In this document: one piece after another, positions 8,869-17,481 of the stretch
How positions within the stretch are numbered: the stretch's first letter is position 1
How the letters are laid out: each line of letters begins with the position of its first letter
Assembly: GCA_016932575.1 (NCBI GenBank)
Contig: JAFGCO010000062.1
Span: 1-26,173, forward strand
Reading direction: 5' to 3'
DNA from: a bacterium
GTDB taxonomy: Bacteria > Zhuqueibacterota > QNDG01 > JAFGCO01
DNA length: 26,173 nt
Notes under the pieces: generated by a model
The model's database searches: none
Seen by the model: the letters and a program-made list of their open reading frames with translations, nothing else
Told to the model about the DNA's origin: nothing
Made by a program: the position numbers and the translations under genes

Positions 8869-11001
8869 ATGAAAATAGTGAAAAAATTTTTATGTGTTTT
8901 TATGTTGATGACTCTTTCTCTATGTACAAAAAGACCCTGTCAGGAATCCGGAGAACCGGGTCTGGATGAGATTGCCGAAAATTTTCAGTCGCCCCCGATA
9001 GAATACAGCATGACTTTTTATTGGGGATGGGATGGAGAAGTGACCGAAGAAGTCATTGCCCGGGATCTGGATGCTTTTAAGATGCGGGGGGTTCATATAG
9101 TCACCCTGGAGCCGGGTTATGATATGGGCCATCCCTATCTGTCCGAAGGCTGGCTGAAAATGGTCAGGCGTACAGTGGAACTGGCCGGCGAAAGAGACAT
9201 GCGTGTCTGGATCGTGGATGAGGGGAAATATCCCAGTGGATTCGCCGGGGGAAAATTTACAACTGACGCGCCGGAATTAAGAATGAAGGCCCTCATCATA
9301 GACGACCGAATCGCGATCTCAGGCGGAGAGACGCTGAAGCAGTGCCTTTCCGAAGATGTTGTGAGTGCCGTCGCGGTCAATCAGATCGACAGCACCTGTC
9401 AGATTCTTGACATACAATCAGGAGAGCTGCGATGGAAAGCTCCCGAAGGCAGATGGCAGGTGATTCTGGTCAAACATGATTTCCGCAGTTCTCCCACCCG
9501 GGCTGTGAACAATCCCACACGCGGCAAGGATCCCAGCAATTCACTTTGTGATTATCTTGACTCTGCGGCCACACGGCAGTTTATTCAGTTTACGCATGAA
9601 CAGCATGAAAAATTTGTCGGTTCGGAATTCGGCCGAACAGTTCTGGGATTCAGGGGTGATGAACCCGATTACAGCATTCGCGGTATTCCGTGGACGCCTC
9701 AGATCTTTTCGCAGTTTCAAGAGCGCAAAGGTTATGACGTTCGGCCCTATGTCGCCGCTTTTTTTGCGCCACGGCTGACAGAAATACAAAAACGCGTGAA
9801 AGCGGATTACTGGGATGTCTGGTCTGATATGTTTGGTGAACATTTCTTCAAAGTACAGGCGGAATGGTGCGACCGTCACAATCTGGAGTATCTTGTTCAT
9901 CTGAATAAAGAAGATGATATGACAGCTCTAATTAATCATGAAGGAGATTTTTTTGAATGCATGCGGCATGTGCAAATGCCGGGAGTAGACGCTATCTGGA
10001 ATCAAATATGGCCGGACAAGATCGCAGATTATCCCAAATATGCTTCTTCGGTGTCTCATGTGTACGGCAAACCGCGTGCGTTTACCGAAAGCTTTGCCGC
10101 TTATCGGATTCCTCCGACAGTCACACAAGCCAAATGGGTTCTGGATCATCAATTCGTGCGGGGCATCAATATGGTTGAAGTGATGTTTGTCCCTGCATCC
10201 ACAACAGGTGAGCTCGGTCTGAAAGGATGGACAGCCACGGAACAGTTTTGCTCTATCGCCCGGTACGTCCATCGAGCAGCCTATCTTTTATCACAGGGAC
10301 ACCCGGCCGCCCGGATCGCTGTATACCACCCAACGACAAGTCTGTGGCTTGGAAAAAAAGAGTCGAATCAATCTGTTCTGCGATTAATGCAGCAGCTTCT
10401 TGAACATCAGCTTGATTTTGATTTTGTGGATGAAAATGCGCTCGTTTCTGTTCTCAAATTTGGAAGTGGTGAATTGATCAATCTGAGCGGACAGTCATAC
10501 ACTACAGTTATTATTCCATCTGTCAAGGCCATTTCAAAGGCAGCGATCGGTCGGTTGCGATCCTTTGCTGCTTCAGGCGGGAAGGTGGTTTTCCTTGGCA
10601 CTGAACCTTCCCTGATTGTGGAAAAGACATTCCTGAATGCATCCGGTCCGCCGGATCTCAGCTGGGCTGTCCGGGAACCCTCCGGAGATCTGACATCCCG
10701 CGTGGTCGACGCTTTTCCGCAGCCGGATATCAAGCTGAAAAATTCCTGTACTTCAATAAAATATATACACAGACACTTTAGCGATGCTGATCTGTATTTC
10801 TTTTTTAATGAAAGCAATAAGGATCAAATTCGAGAAATCATTCTTTCAGGAAGCGGTCAGGCACAGATATGGGATGCAATGAATGGAACCATTTCACCCA
10901 TTGCCACTCAATCCCCCGAAAATGGCAGGGTGAGATTGAATCTGGAACTGGATCCTTTTGAAACGAAATTCATTGTCATTGACAATATGACGTTCCGGTG
11001 A
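8869..11001 (+). CDS. GH106-like alpha-L-rhamnosidase, exported
   Basis: 710 residues. The N-terminal barrel carries MTFYWGWDGEVTEE (48-61), RDLDAFKMRGVHIV, VWIVDEGKYPSG (113-124) and VNNPTRGKDPSNSL (213-226), all in the style of GH106 enzymes, which remove alpha-L-rhamnose from rhamnogalacturonan and related glycans. Candidate catalytic glutamates are E265 (GDEPDYS) and E407 (FTESFAAY). The protein ends with LELDPFETKFIVID, a usual end strand, but it is shorter than the roughly 1000-residue family norm as I recall it, so it may be a compact subfamily. A hydrophobic leader ends at LSLC (16-19), which resembles a lipobox but has Leu before Cys, so lipoprotein status is doubtful. AAGGA at 8857-8861 supports the start. 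It ends the plus-strand catabolic run, facing a convergent minus-strand pair. Confidence 0.72.
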   Translation: MKIVKKFLCVFMLMTLSLCTKRPCQESGEPGLDEIAENFQSPPIEYSMTFYWGWDGEVTEEVIARDLDAFKMRGVHIVTLEPGYDMGHPYLSEGWLKMVRRTVELAGERDMRVWIVDEGKYPSGFAGGKFTTDAPELRMKALIIDDRIAISGGETLKQCLSEDVVSAVAVNQIDSTCQILDIQSGELRWKAPEGRWQVILVKHDFRSSPTRAVNNPTRGKDPSNSLCDYLDSAATRQFIQFTHEQHEKFVGSEFGRTVLGFRGDEPDYSIRGIPWTPQIFSQFQERKGYDVRPYVAAFFAPRLTEIQKRVKADYWDVWSDMFGEHFFKVQAEWCDRHNLEYLVHLNKEDDMTALINHEGDFFECMRHVQMPGVDAIWNQIWPDKIADYPKYASSVSHVYGKPRAFTESFAAYRIPPTVTQAKWVLDHQFVRGINMVEVMFVPASTTGELGLKGWTATEQFCSIARYVHRAAYLLSQGHPAARIAVYHPTTSLWLGKKESNQSVLRLMQQLLEHQLDFDFVDENALVSVLKFGSGELINLSGQSYTTVIIPSVKAISKAAIGRLRSFAASGGKVVFLGTEPSLIVEKTFLNASGPPDLSWAVREPSGDLTSRVVDAFPQPDIKLKNSCTSIKYIHRHFSDADLYFFFNESNKDQIREIILSGSGQAQIWDAMNGTISPIATQSPENGRVRLNLELDPFETKFIVIDNMTFR

Positions 11002-11003
11002 AA

Positions 11004-11028
11004 ATCCGTATGATTATAAACATCGGAT
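11004..11028. terminator. Weak hairpin between convergent genes
   Basis: ATCCG (11004-11008) and CGGAT (11024-11028) pair, with ATG/CAT extending the stem past one bulged T around an eight-base loop. It starts three bases after the GH106-like stop. No T-run follows on either strand, so intrinsic termination is uncertain. Confidence 0.25.
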
Positions 11029-11128
11029 ATTCAACTTAAAGGCAGAAAAGAATCGAATTGAAGTCTGCAGCAAATGTGAAATCCCATATGGAATGATGAA
11101 GCCAAAGGGAGATCAACATGATTCAGTA

Positions 11129-11707
11129 TTATTTGCCCTGCGGATTCTTACTCCTGGCCTTCAGCTCTTCGGTGTTTGTTTTAAAATTGCAGTATCTCGC
11201 CAGGACAAAGAGGTAATCGGAGAGCCGGTTGATGAACGGAAGCACATTCAAATACGGATTCCGGATATCCTTGATGTCAGTCAGACCGACGATATGCCTT
11301 TCAGCACGTCGACAGATGGTGCGTGCCAAATGGGCCCTGCATGCGGATTCATGTCCTCCGGGCAGGATAAATTCATGGCAGTCTGGCAGCTCGGATTGCA
11401 TTTGATCGATCCGGGCTTCAATATCCTTCGTGTTCCAGGGCATTTTAGCAATCTCGCATATTCCGTCTGCCTGAGGATGGACAGAAGCCAGCCGGGTGCC
11501 GATCGATATCAGGCAGAGTTGAAGCGTTTGTAAATCCATCATGGTTTCTTGTAACGAGACAGGCAGGGCAGAGATTAATAATCCCAGGACTGTGTTTAAT
11601 TCATCCAGGTCTCCGCAGGCTTTCAGAAGGGGATGATCCTTGGATATTTGCTCACCACCGGCAAGATTTGTTTTTCCATGATCTCCCTTTTTTGTATAGA
11701 TTGTCAT
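11129..11707 (-). CDS. pduO: Cob(I)yrinic acid a,c-diamide adenosyltransferase, PduO type
   Basis: 192 residues. The enzyme transfers the adenosyl group of ATP to cob(I)alamin, giving adenosylcobalamin in the cytoplasm. All family motifs are seen: the ATP-binding TKKGDHGKTNLAGG (5-18), GDLDELN (32-38), FILPGG (113-118), RTICRRAER (129-137) and NRLSDYLFVLAR (160-171). Length is normal for PduO/MMAB-type enzymes. Its ATG overlaps the TGA of the upstream nucleotidyltransferase gene in an ATGA arrangement, so the two are translationally coupled. No B12-dependent enzyme lies in the window, so it probably serves cofactor needs elsewhere on the chromosome. Confidence 0.93.
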   Translation of the reverse strand: MTIYTKKGDHGKTNLAGGEQISKDHPLLKACGDLDELNTVLGLLISALPVSLQETMMDLQTLQLCLISIGTRLASVHPQADGICEIAKMPWNTKDIEARIDQMQSELPDCHEFILPGGHESACRAHLARTICRRAERHIVGLTDIKDIRNPYLNVLPFINRLSDYLFVLARYCNFKTNTEELKARSKNPQGK

Positions 11708-13116
11708 TGCATCACTTCATCTTTTATTTTCAATAAATAATCATATGCCGCATCGTGATCGTTGGGAACCTGGCCTTCCAGAATCGCTTCTTCAATTCGC
11801 TTTTTTAATTGACCCACCATCGGACCCGGTTCAAGATGGCAGATTTCCATAATTTCTTCTCCCCGAACCGGTGATTGAAAGGCCCGCATCCTGTCTTTTT
11901 CTTCCACCTCGGACATTCGTCGGGTTACATAGTCGAAATTGGCCAGATGTTTTTTTACCCGTTTCGGATTTCCGGATGTGATATCGGCCCTGCACAGCGT
12001 CATCAAATCTTCTATATCGTCTCCGGCCTGAACCAGCAGCCGGCGGATGGCTGAATCTGTGACATCTTCGCCGATGAGCTGAATGGGCCGCATGTGCAGG
12101 CCCGTCAATTTCTGGCTGTATTTCAAGAAGGCATTTGAAAGCTTTAACCGGGGAACAATCTGTTTCAACATATGAACTCCGATCCTTTCGTGGCCATGAA
12201 ATGTCCACCCCTCTCCCCTGACGAAACGTTTGACACGCGGCTTGCCGATATCATGAACCAGGGCGGTGAATCGTAAAAGCAGATTATCCGTATCATTTGC
12301 AATATTATCCAGTACTTTCATGGTATGCTCAAAAACATCTTTATGATGATGCCTGCCGCGTTGCTCAATTCCTGTCAGCCGAGTAAGCTCCGGAAAAATA
12401 ATATTCAGTATGCCTGTTTCGAGAAGTATATGAAATCCTGCCGACGGTCTATCATGCGACAGAATTTTCAACAGTTCATCCGTAATGCGTTCCTGTGATA
12501 CAATTTTTAAACGTTTTTTTTGCGAACTCATGGCCTTGAGAACATCCGATTGGATTGTAAAAAGGAGCTGGCTGGCAAACCTTGCGGCCCGCATCATACG
12601 CAGCGGATCTTCAGAAAATGTGGTTTCCGGTTCCAGCGGTGTCCGAATTAATTTTTTCGCCAGGTCTTTTCGTCCGTTGAATGGATCCACAATCAAACCA
12701 AATTTTTTCTGGCTGAGGTTCATAGCCATGGCATTGATGGTGAAGTCGCGGCGTGTTAAATCTTCTTTGAGGTTTGTTTTCTCGATATCGGGTTTTCTGG
12801 AATGATTGCGATACGATTCTTTTCTTGCACTCACAAATTCAAGTTTGAGGCTCTCTCTGAAAAAAGAGGCCGTACCGAATTTCGGATAGACAACATATCC
12901 ATGGCCGTTAAAGATCTCTCTGGCTCTTTGAGCAAGAGACGGACCGTCTCCCACGACCACAAAATCAATTTCAGCAATCGGATGATTCAACAGGGTGTCG
13001 CGTACAAAACCTCCCACAGCATAAGCAGGAGTGTTCATCTCGTTGCCGAGCGTGCCAATAGCTCGAAGCAGAGATTCCGTCTGTCCGGGAATCTTTATAT
13101 TATGCATACGTTTCAA
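11704..13116 (-). CDS. cca: CCA tRNA nucleotidyltransferase / poly(A) polymerase family with HD domain
   Basis: 470 residues. The class II nucleotidyltransferase head has YAVGGFVRD (32-40) followed by EID (49-51) as the metal-binding pair; Glu in place of the first Asp also occurs in other bacterial homologues, so activity is not excluded. The EDLTRRDFTINAMA motif (118-131) is intact. The RNA-binding neck follows, then an HD hydrolase domain (HHHKD near 256-260, ALVHDIGK 285-292). It probably adds or repairs the tRNA 3' CCA end; A-adding-only or poly(A) activity cannot be excluded. The longest reading starts at TTG (13116) just after GGA. An in-frame ATG at 13107 lacks a better ribosome binding site, so the start is unsettled by three codons. 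Confidence 0.87.
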   Translation of the reverse strand: MKRMHNIKIPGQTESLLRAIGTLGNEMNTPAYAVGGFVRDTLLNHPIAEIDFVVVGDGPSLAQRAREIFNGHGYVVYPKFGTASFFRESLKLEFVSARKESYRNHSRKPDIEKTNLKEDLTRRDFTINAMAMNLSQKKFGLIVDPFNGRKDLAKKLIRTPLEPETTFSEDPLRMMRAARFASQLLFTIQSDVLKAMSSQKKRLKIVSQERITDELLKILSHDRPSAGFHILLETGILNIIFPELTRLTGIEQRGRHHHKDVFEHTMKVLDNIANDTDNLLLRFTALVHDIGKPRVKRFVRGEGWTFHGHERIGVHMLKQIVPRLKLSNAFLKYSQKLTGLHMRPIQLIGEDVTDSAIRRLLVQAGDDIEDLMTLCRADITSGNPKRVKKHLANFDYVTRRMSEVEEKDRMRAFQSPVRGEEIMEICHLEPGPMVGQLKKRIEEAILEGQVPNDHDAAYDYLLKIKDEVMQ

Positions 13117-13173
13117 ATATTCCGAAGAGGTTTGTTATTTTCTGAATACAGATAAATTCTCATTTTATATTAA

Positions 13174-13195
13174 CTCACACTATGAAAAGAGTGAG
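13174..13195. repeat. Small hairpin upstream of cca
   Basis: CTCACACT and AGAGTGAG form an eight-pair stem with one mismatch around a six-base loop. It lies between the divergent cca start and the ORF remnant at 13217, has no T-run on either side, and could be an operator or a chance structure. Confidence 0.2.
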
Positions 13196-13216
13196 GCCTA
13201 TTTAATAATAATATAA

Positions 13217-13456
13217 AAAATTGGATCAGAAAACAAAGAAAATGTTCGAATTTTTAAAGACGATGTTTATGTGCTGGCAGAGCTGGGTGAACCGGATGAA
13301 AACAATCCTGAAGTCGCTTTCTGTCGGCATCGCATATTGGATGCCGGCGGCAATCCGGGAGACCGTGAGATGGTTTTTGACTGGTCGGCTAACAGCGATT
13401 ATGCCGAATTCACGCCGTTTCATTTTACATTTTTTCTTTTGCATTTCGTATTGTAA
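13217..13456 (+). pseudogene. Unrecognised ORF remnant without a proper start
   Basis: This frame is open from just after a TAA at 13214 to the stop at 13456 and reads like real protein (VLAELGEPDENNPEVAFC, then RHRILDAGGNPGDREMVFDW), then changes near 13426 into a Phe-rich tail that looks like untranslated AT-rich DNA. The frame has no ATG; the only near-cognate start is GTG at 13271, with no ribosome binding site. The likeliest reading is a decayed or truncated fragment whose 5' and 3' ends are lost. I do not recognise the family. A short GTG-started peptide of 61 residues remains possible. Confidence 0.35.
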
Positions 13457-13495
13457 AATAATATTTTATATTTGTATTTTAAACGATCAGATAAA

Positions 13496-13816
13496 ATGAA
13501 CAATAATCGTCTGTCAACCTACCAGACAATTTACGAGACGGTTCGAAGAATCCCCTGGGGTCGAGTATCGACCTACGGACAAATTGCAGGCCTGGCAGGT
13601 ATGCCTGGCCAGGCGAGGCTGGTGGGTTATGCGCTTCATTCACTTGCTGAAGACACAGATGTGCCATGGCACCGGGTAATCAATGCCAAAGGCGGAATCA
13701 GTCAGCTGCCGGATCCGGATGCCTGTTTAAGGCAAAAGATGCTTTTGCAGTCCGAGGGAATTCGGGTTGATGAAAAATGGCGGATCAATCTGGAATTATA
13801 TGGATGGAAAGGTTAA
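13496..13816 (+). CDS. atl: Alkyltransferase-like protein (ATL), MGMT family without the acceptor cysteine
   Basis: 106 residues covering only the C-terminal DNA-binding domain of O6-alkylguanine-DNA alkyltransferase. IPWGRVSTYGQIAGLAG (19-35) is the helix-turn-helix, RLVGYAL (41-47) includes the arginine-finger position, and the active-site strand reads PWHRVIN (57-63) where a true transferase has PCHRV. Trp58 in place of the alkyl-accepting Cys is the hallmark of ATL proteins, which bind O6-alkylguanine lesions and pass them to nucleotide excision repair instead of repairing them directly. The ATG at 13496 is preferred over an upstream in-frame TTG at 13472 because homologues begin close to this helix; no strong ribosome binding site is seen for either. 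The gene stands alone on the plus strand. Confidence 0.9.
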   Translation: MNNNRLSTYQTIYETVRRIPWGRVSTYGQIAGLAGMPGQARLVGYALHSLAEDTDVPWHRVINAKGGISQLPDPDACLRQKMLLQSEGIRVDEKWRINLELYGWKG

Positions 13817-13935
13817 ACCGGTATATTTGAAGAGATATTTAAAAGAATGTTGATTTTGCTTGATTTTCCAAAATATATTTTGTATGATGGATTGAGTTCT
13901 TCAGGTTGAATAGTTGAATTTAATTCATGACTTTG

Positions 13936-14034
13936 GTGTACAGAAGACGCCTTTTTATTTGAATTGAAGCGTGTACGTACACACGCCGTCTGTTCATTAA
14001 TAAATTGATAGTTTTGGTAATTGTGTACGTTAAC
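13936..14034. promoter_or_regulatory. Three GTGTAC elements, AraR-like operators, upstream of GH51
   Basis: GTGTACGTACAC at 13971-13982 is a perfect 12-bp palindrome. GTGTACGTTAAC at 14023-14034 matches it at 10 of 12 positions, 52 bases downstream (about five helical turns). A half-site GTGTAC lies at 13936-13941, 35 bases upstream. The TGTACGTACA core is close to the TGTnCGTACA core of GntR-type AraR arabinose repressor operators as known from Bacillus. The position, 72-170 bases before an arabinofuranosidase followed by araA, fits arabinose-responsive control. No regulator gene lies in the window. Confidence 0.5.
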
Positions 14035-14105
14035 GCAGATGTTAATTATTTCATATCATTCATAATTTTTTGTCAGGTGTCATTCAATAAAATGGAGTTT
14101 GAAAA

Positions 14106-15695
14106 ATGAATAAAAAAAATTTAGGAAGGAAACTGTCTCACAGAACAATCGTTCTGAATGCATTCGTTCTGATACTGGGTCCGCTTGGAGGACAAAGGTG
14201 CCCGGCGGCAGAAACTGTCAATCAACTGATTATCAATGCAAACCAGGAAAGAGGAACCATCAGCCGCCATATTTATGGCCACTTTGCCGAACATCTCGGC
14301 CGGTGTATTTACGGCGGCATCTGGGTGGGAGACAATTCTGATATTCCCAATACCCGGGGCATCAGAAACGATGTGGTGGATGCTCTGAAAAAATTGAATA
14401 TTCCCAACCTCCGCTGGCCCGGCGGATGTTTTGCGGATGAATATCACTGGAGGGATGGTATCGGGCCGCATAATGAACGTCCCAAAATGATTAATACCCA
14501 TTGGGGCGGGGTCATTGAAGACAACAGTTTCGGAACCCATGAATTTATGGATTTATGCGAACAATTGGGAACCGAACCGGTTATTTGCGGCAATGTGGGG
14601 AGCGGTACGGTTGAGGAAATGTCAAAATGGGTGGAATATATCAATTTTGACGGTGTGAGTCCGATGGCTGATGAAAGAAGACAAAACGGCCGGGAAGATC
14701 CCTGGGGTATTCGCTATTGGGGAGTCGGTAATGAAAACTGGGGATGCGGCGGGCAGATGACCCCTGAATTTTATGCAGATCAGTACCGGCGGTACGCTAC
14801 ATACTGCAGGAATTACGGTGAGAACCGGTTGCTGAAGGTCGCCGGCGGAGCCGGGGAAGCGGACTATCACTGGACAGAAGTTTGTATGGAAAAAATCGGT
14901 TCAAGACGTATGTGGGGTCTGTCTTTGCATCATTATACAACAACCGTCTGGGGAGCACCGAAAGGATCTGCCACCGTATTCGATGAGGATGGGTATTTTA
15001 TTATATTGGATAAATGCCTTCAGATACCGGAAGTGATCGATCGTCATATTGCTATAATGGATAAATATGATCCGGAAAAGAGGGTCGCACTGGTCGTGGA
15101 TGAATGGGGAACCTGGTATGATGTTGAACCCGGAACCAATCCCGGTTTTTTATTTCAGCAAAACACCATTCGTGATGCGCTTGTTGCAGGCATTCATTTA
15201 AACGAATTTAACAAACGATGCGATCGGATCAGGATGGCAAATTTGGCACAAACCATCAATGTGCTTCAGGCTGTGATTTTCACAAAAGATGAGAAAATAT
15301 GTCTCACACCCACATATCATGTCTTTGAAATGTATAAGATGCATCATGATGCGACACTGCTGACAACCGATTTGAAATGTGAAAACTATGTATTTGAAGA
15401 TAAATCATTACCGTCATTGAATGTCTCAGCATCGAAGGACACGCTGGGAAAAGTGCACATTTCCCTGTGCAATATCAATCCGAACCGGCCGGCCGACCTG
15501 CATTGTGAAGTACAGGGCATGACAGTGAAAAAAGCGACCGGTCGTGTTTTAACAGCCCCGGAAATCAATTCCCATAACACATTTGAAAAACCGGAAATGG
15601 TGAAACCGGCTCCGTTTAAAGATATGAAAATTGATGGCAGTATACTGACCATGACGCTTCCGGCGAAATCGGTAGTGGTATTGGAGATCGAGTGA
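14106..15695 (+). CDS. abfA: Alpha-L-arabinofuranosidase, GH51, with signal peptide
   Basis: 529 residues; releases terminal alpha-L-arabinofuranose from arabinan, arabinoxylan or pectin side chains. GH51 signatures: [18 protein letters not shown] (56-73), [14 protein letters not shown] (102-115), GVGNEN (206-211) with acid/base E210, and [10 protein letters not shown] (330-339) with nucleophile E333. Many GH51 enzymes are cytoplasmic; this one has a basic N-terminus and a hydrophobic stretch (about 14-29) ending near PAAE (33-36), suggesting export, which agrees with the other extracytoplasmic hydrolases here. GGAG at 14094-14097 sits eight bases before the ATG. The GTGTAC elements lie upstream and araA follows after 200 bases, so hydrolysis and the first step of arabinose use are neighbours. 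Confidence 0.93.
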   Translation: MNKKNLGRKLSHRTIVLNAFVLILGPLGGQRCPAAETVNQLIINANQERGTISRHIYGHFAEHLGRCIYGGIWVGDNSDIPNTRGIRNDVVDALKKLNIPNLRWPGGCFADEYHWRDGIGPHNERPKMINTHWGGVIEDNSFGTHEFMDLCEQLGTEPVICGNVGSGTVEEMSKWVEYINFDGVSPMADERRQNGREDPWGIRYWGVGNENWGCGGQMTPEFYADQYRRYATYCRNYGENRLLKVAGGAGEADYHWTEVCMEKIGSRRMWGLSLHHYTTTVWGAPKGSATVFDEDGYFIILDKCLQIPEVIDRHIAIMDKYDPEKRVALVVDEWGTWYDVEPGTNPGFLFQQNTIRDALVAGIHLNEFNKRCDRIRMANLAQTINVLQAVIFTKDEKICLTPTYHVFEMYKMHHDATLLTTDLKCENYVFEDKSLPSLNVSASKDTLGKVHISLCNINPNRPADLHCEVQGMTVKKATGRVLTAPEINSHNTFEKPEMVKPAPFKDMKIDGSILTMTLPAKSVVVLEIE

Positions 15696-15718
15696 TTCTA
15701 AGAACCAACCGGATTGAT

Positions 15719-15739
15719 CTGATATTTCATTAGTATCAG
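15719..15739. repeat. Hairpin between GH51 and araA
   Basis: CTGATA and TATCAG arms with a nine-base loop, 24 bases after the GH51 stop. No T-run follows, so it may modulate or process the transcript but is not a clear terminator. Confidence 0.2.
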
Positions 15740-15895
15740 CCCGATATGTCATACCCCATGCAGAAATTTTCAGTTGTATCGGGAGGTTCAACATTTCAGG
15801 GAAATATCCTCATTCTTTATTATGGGGCCGAAAAAAAGTAAAAAAAAGTCAATCCGTTTTCGAGTCAAAATTTGTTAACGATAAGGATATGTTCA

Positions 15896-17398
15896 ATGAA
15901 TATGAAAAAATTTGATGTATGGTTCGTCACAGGCAGTCAGCATCTGTATGGTGAAGAAACGTTAAAGCAGGTCGCAGAACATTCGAAAACGATCGCCAAA
16001 GCGCTATCCGATTCAAAACAAATTCCTGCAAATATTGTTTATAAACCGGTTGTGACCGGCCCGGAGGAAATTACCAAACTGTGTATAGAAGCAAATACGA
16101 CAGAACAATGTGTCGGTCTGATCACCTGGATGCATACATTTTCGCCTGCAAAAATGTGGATTGCTGGCCTCAATGCCCTGCATAAACCCTTTGTACACCT
16201 TCATACGCAGTACAACAGGGATATTCCATGGTCAGAGATTGACATGGATTTTATGAATTTAAATCAGTCGGCTCACGGCGGCCGTGAATTTGGATTTATC
16301 GGAACCCGGATGGGAAAGAACCGAAAGGTCATTGTCGGATTCTGGCAGGATGAGGATGTCCTGAACAGTCTGGAAACATGGATGCGGTCCGCGTGTGCAT
16401 GGCACGATTTACAGGGAGCTAAAATTGCCCGGTTCGGTGATAACATGCGGGAAGTGGCAGTGACCGAAGGCGATAAAGTTGAAGCCCAGATTCGCCTGGG
16501 TTATTCTGTCAATGCTTATGGATTGGGGGATCTTGTTACTGTTATTAATGAAGTGACAGATGCAGAGACTGACCGGTTGATTTCTGAATACGAGGATGCC
16601 TACGATTTGGTCAAAGAACTGCATCCGGATGGTGAACAATATGCGGCGCTGCGTGATGCAGCAAAAATTGAACTTGGCATGAGACGCTTTTTAGAGGACG
16701 GAAATTTCAAGGCATTCACAACGAATTTTGAAAATTTGCATGGTATGCGTCAACTGCCGGGTCTTGCGGTCCAGCGGCTCATGGCCGATGGGTACGGATT
16801 TGGTGCAGAGGGGGACTGGAAGACCGCCGCGCTGGTTCGTGTTATGAAAGTGATGAGCACAGGATTACAAGGGGGCACATCATTTATGGAAGATTATACC
16901 TACCATCTGGATCCCAAAGGCATGAAAGTCCTGGGTGCGCATATGCTTGAGGTCTGTGCTTCCATTGCCGAGGGAAAGCCCCGGTTAAAAATATATCCCC
17001 TTTCCATAGGCGGCAAGAATGATCCGCCAAGACTGGTTTTTAATGCGAAAACCGGGCCGGCTCTGAATGCGTGCATGATCGACCTTGGGAATCGTTTCCG
17101 GATAATTGTCAATGCGGTGGATGTCGTTCCCCTTGGGGCGCCGCTTCCCAATTTGCCTGTGGCCCGTGTGATGTGGTCTCCGAAACCGAATTTAAATATT
17201 GCCGCTGCGGCATGGATTCTTGCCGGAGGCGCCCATCATACAGGATTTACCCAGGCATTGACAACTGAGCATATGGAAGATTTTGCTGATATGGCAGGTA
17301 TCGAATGTTTGATCATTGATGAAAATACCCGGTTTCCGGATTTTAAAAAAGAATTGCGATGGAATGATGTTTACTATTTTATGCAGAGAGGAATTTAA
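15896..17398 (+). CDS. araA: L-arabinose isomerase
   Basis: 500 residues. Converts L-arabinose to L-ribulose with a divalent metal, in the cytoplasm. Recognised over its full length: [14 protein letters not shown] near the N-terminus, [43 protein letters not shown]-type strand ([12 protein letters not shown]), [10 protein letters not shown] and the C-terminal AGGAHHTGF, which include the conserved Glu and His metal ligands of the family. ATG at 15896 is chosen because AAGGA at 15883-15887 is eight bases away. A second in-frame ATG at 15902 is possible, and an upstream TTG (15872) has no support. No signal peptide. Ribulokinase (araB) and the 4-epimerase (araD), needed to complete the pathway, are not next to it. 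Confidence 0.97.
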   Translation: MNMKKFDVWFVTGSQHLYGEETLKQVAEHSKTIAKALSDSKQIPANIVYKPVVTGPEEITKLCIEANTTEQCVGLITWMHTFSPAKMWIAGLNALHKPFVHLHTQYNRDIPWSEIDMDFMNLNQSAHGGREFGFIGTRMGKNRKVIVGFWQDEDVLNSLETWMRSACAWHDLQGAKIARFGDNMREVAVTEGDKVEAQIRLGYSVNAYGLGDLVTVINEVTDAETDRLISEYEDAYDLVKELHPDGEQYAALRDAAKIELGMRRFLEDGNFKAFTTNFENLHGMRQLPGLAVQRLMADGYGFGAEGDWKTAALVRVMKVMSTGLQGGTSFMEDYTYHLDPKGMKVLGAHMLEVCASIAEGKPRLKIYPLSIGGKNDPPRLVFNAKTGPALNACMIDLGNRFRIIVNAVDVVPLGAPLPNLPVARVMWSPKPNLNIAAAAWILAGGAHHTGFTQALTTEHMEDFADMAGIECLIIDENTRFPDFKKELRWNDVYYFMQRGI

Positions 17399-17481
17399 TC
17401 AAGAAATGACTTGAGTTATACTGATTTACCCTATATATTTGGAATATGTGAAATTGGAATCAGGGTAACCCGAATCATTTG

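Noticed and set aside
11093-11533. 146-codon plus-strand open frame
   Set aside because: It lies antisense to the adenosyltransferase, whose motifs are complete; the plus frame shows no family features and no ribosome binding site.
13033-13080. Missing catalytic Asp in CCA-adding enzyme (EID instead of DxD) as evidence of inactivity
   Set aside because: Glu at the first position is known in active bacterial homologues, and all other motifs are intact, so it is not treated as a defect.
12485-13155. Plus-strand frames opposite cca
   Set aside because: Composition follows the complementary codons of the conserved nucleotidyltransferase gene; no recognisable domain.
13217-13456. Insertion-sequence or transposase fragment
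   Set aside because: No transposase motif, terminal inverted repeats or target duplication are visible around it.
13221-13499. 92-codon plus-strand frame over the remnant
   Set aside because: Another frame (13217-13456) reads far more like natural protein; this one starts without a ribosome binding site and ends inside atl.
15872-15895. TTG-started N-terminal extension of AraA
   Set aside because: AAGGA at 15883-15887 lies inside the extension and points to ATG 15896; AraA homologues begin close to [12 protein letters not shown].
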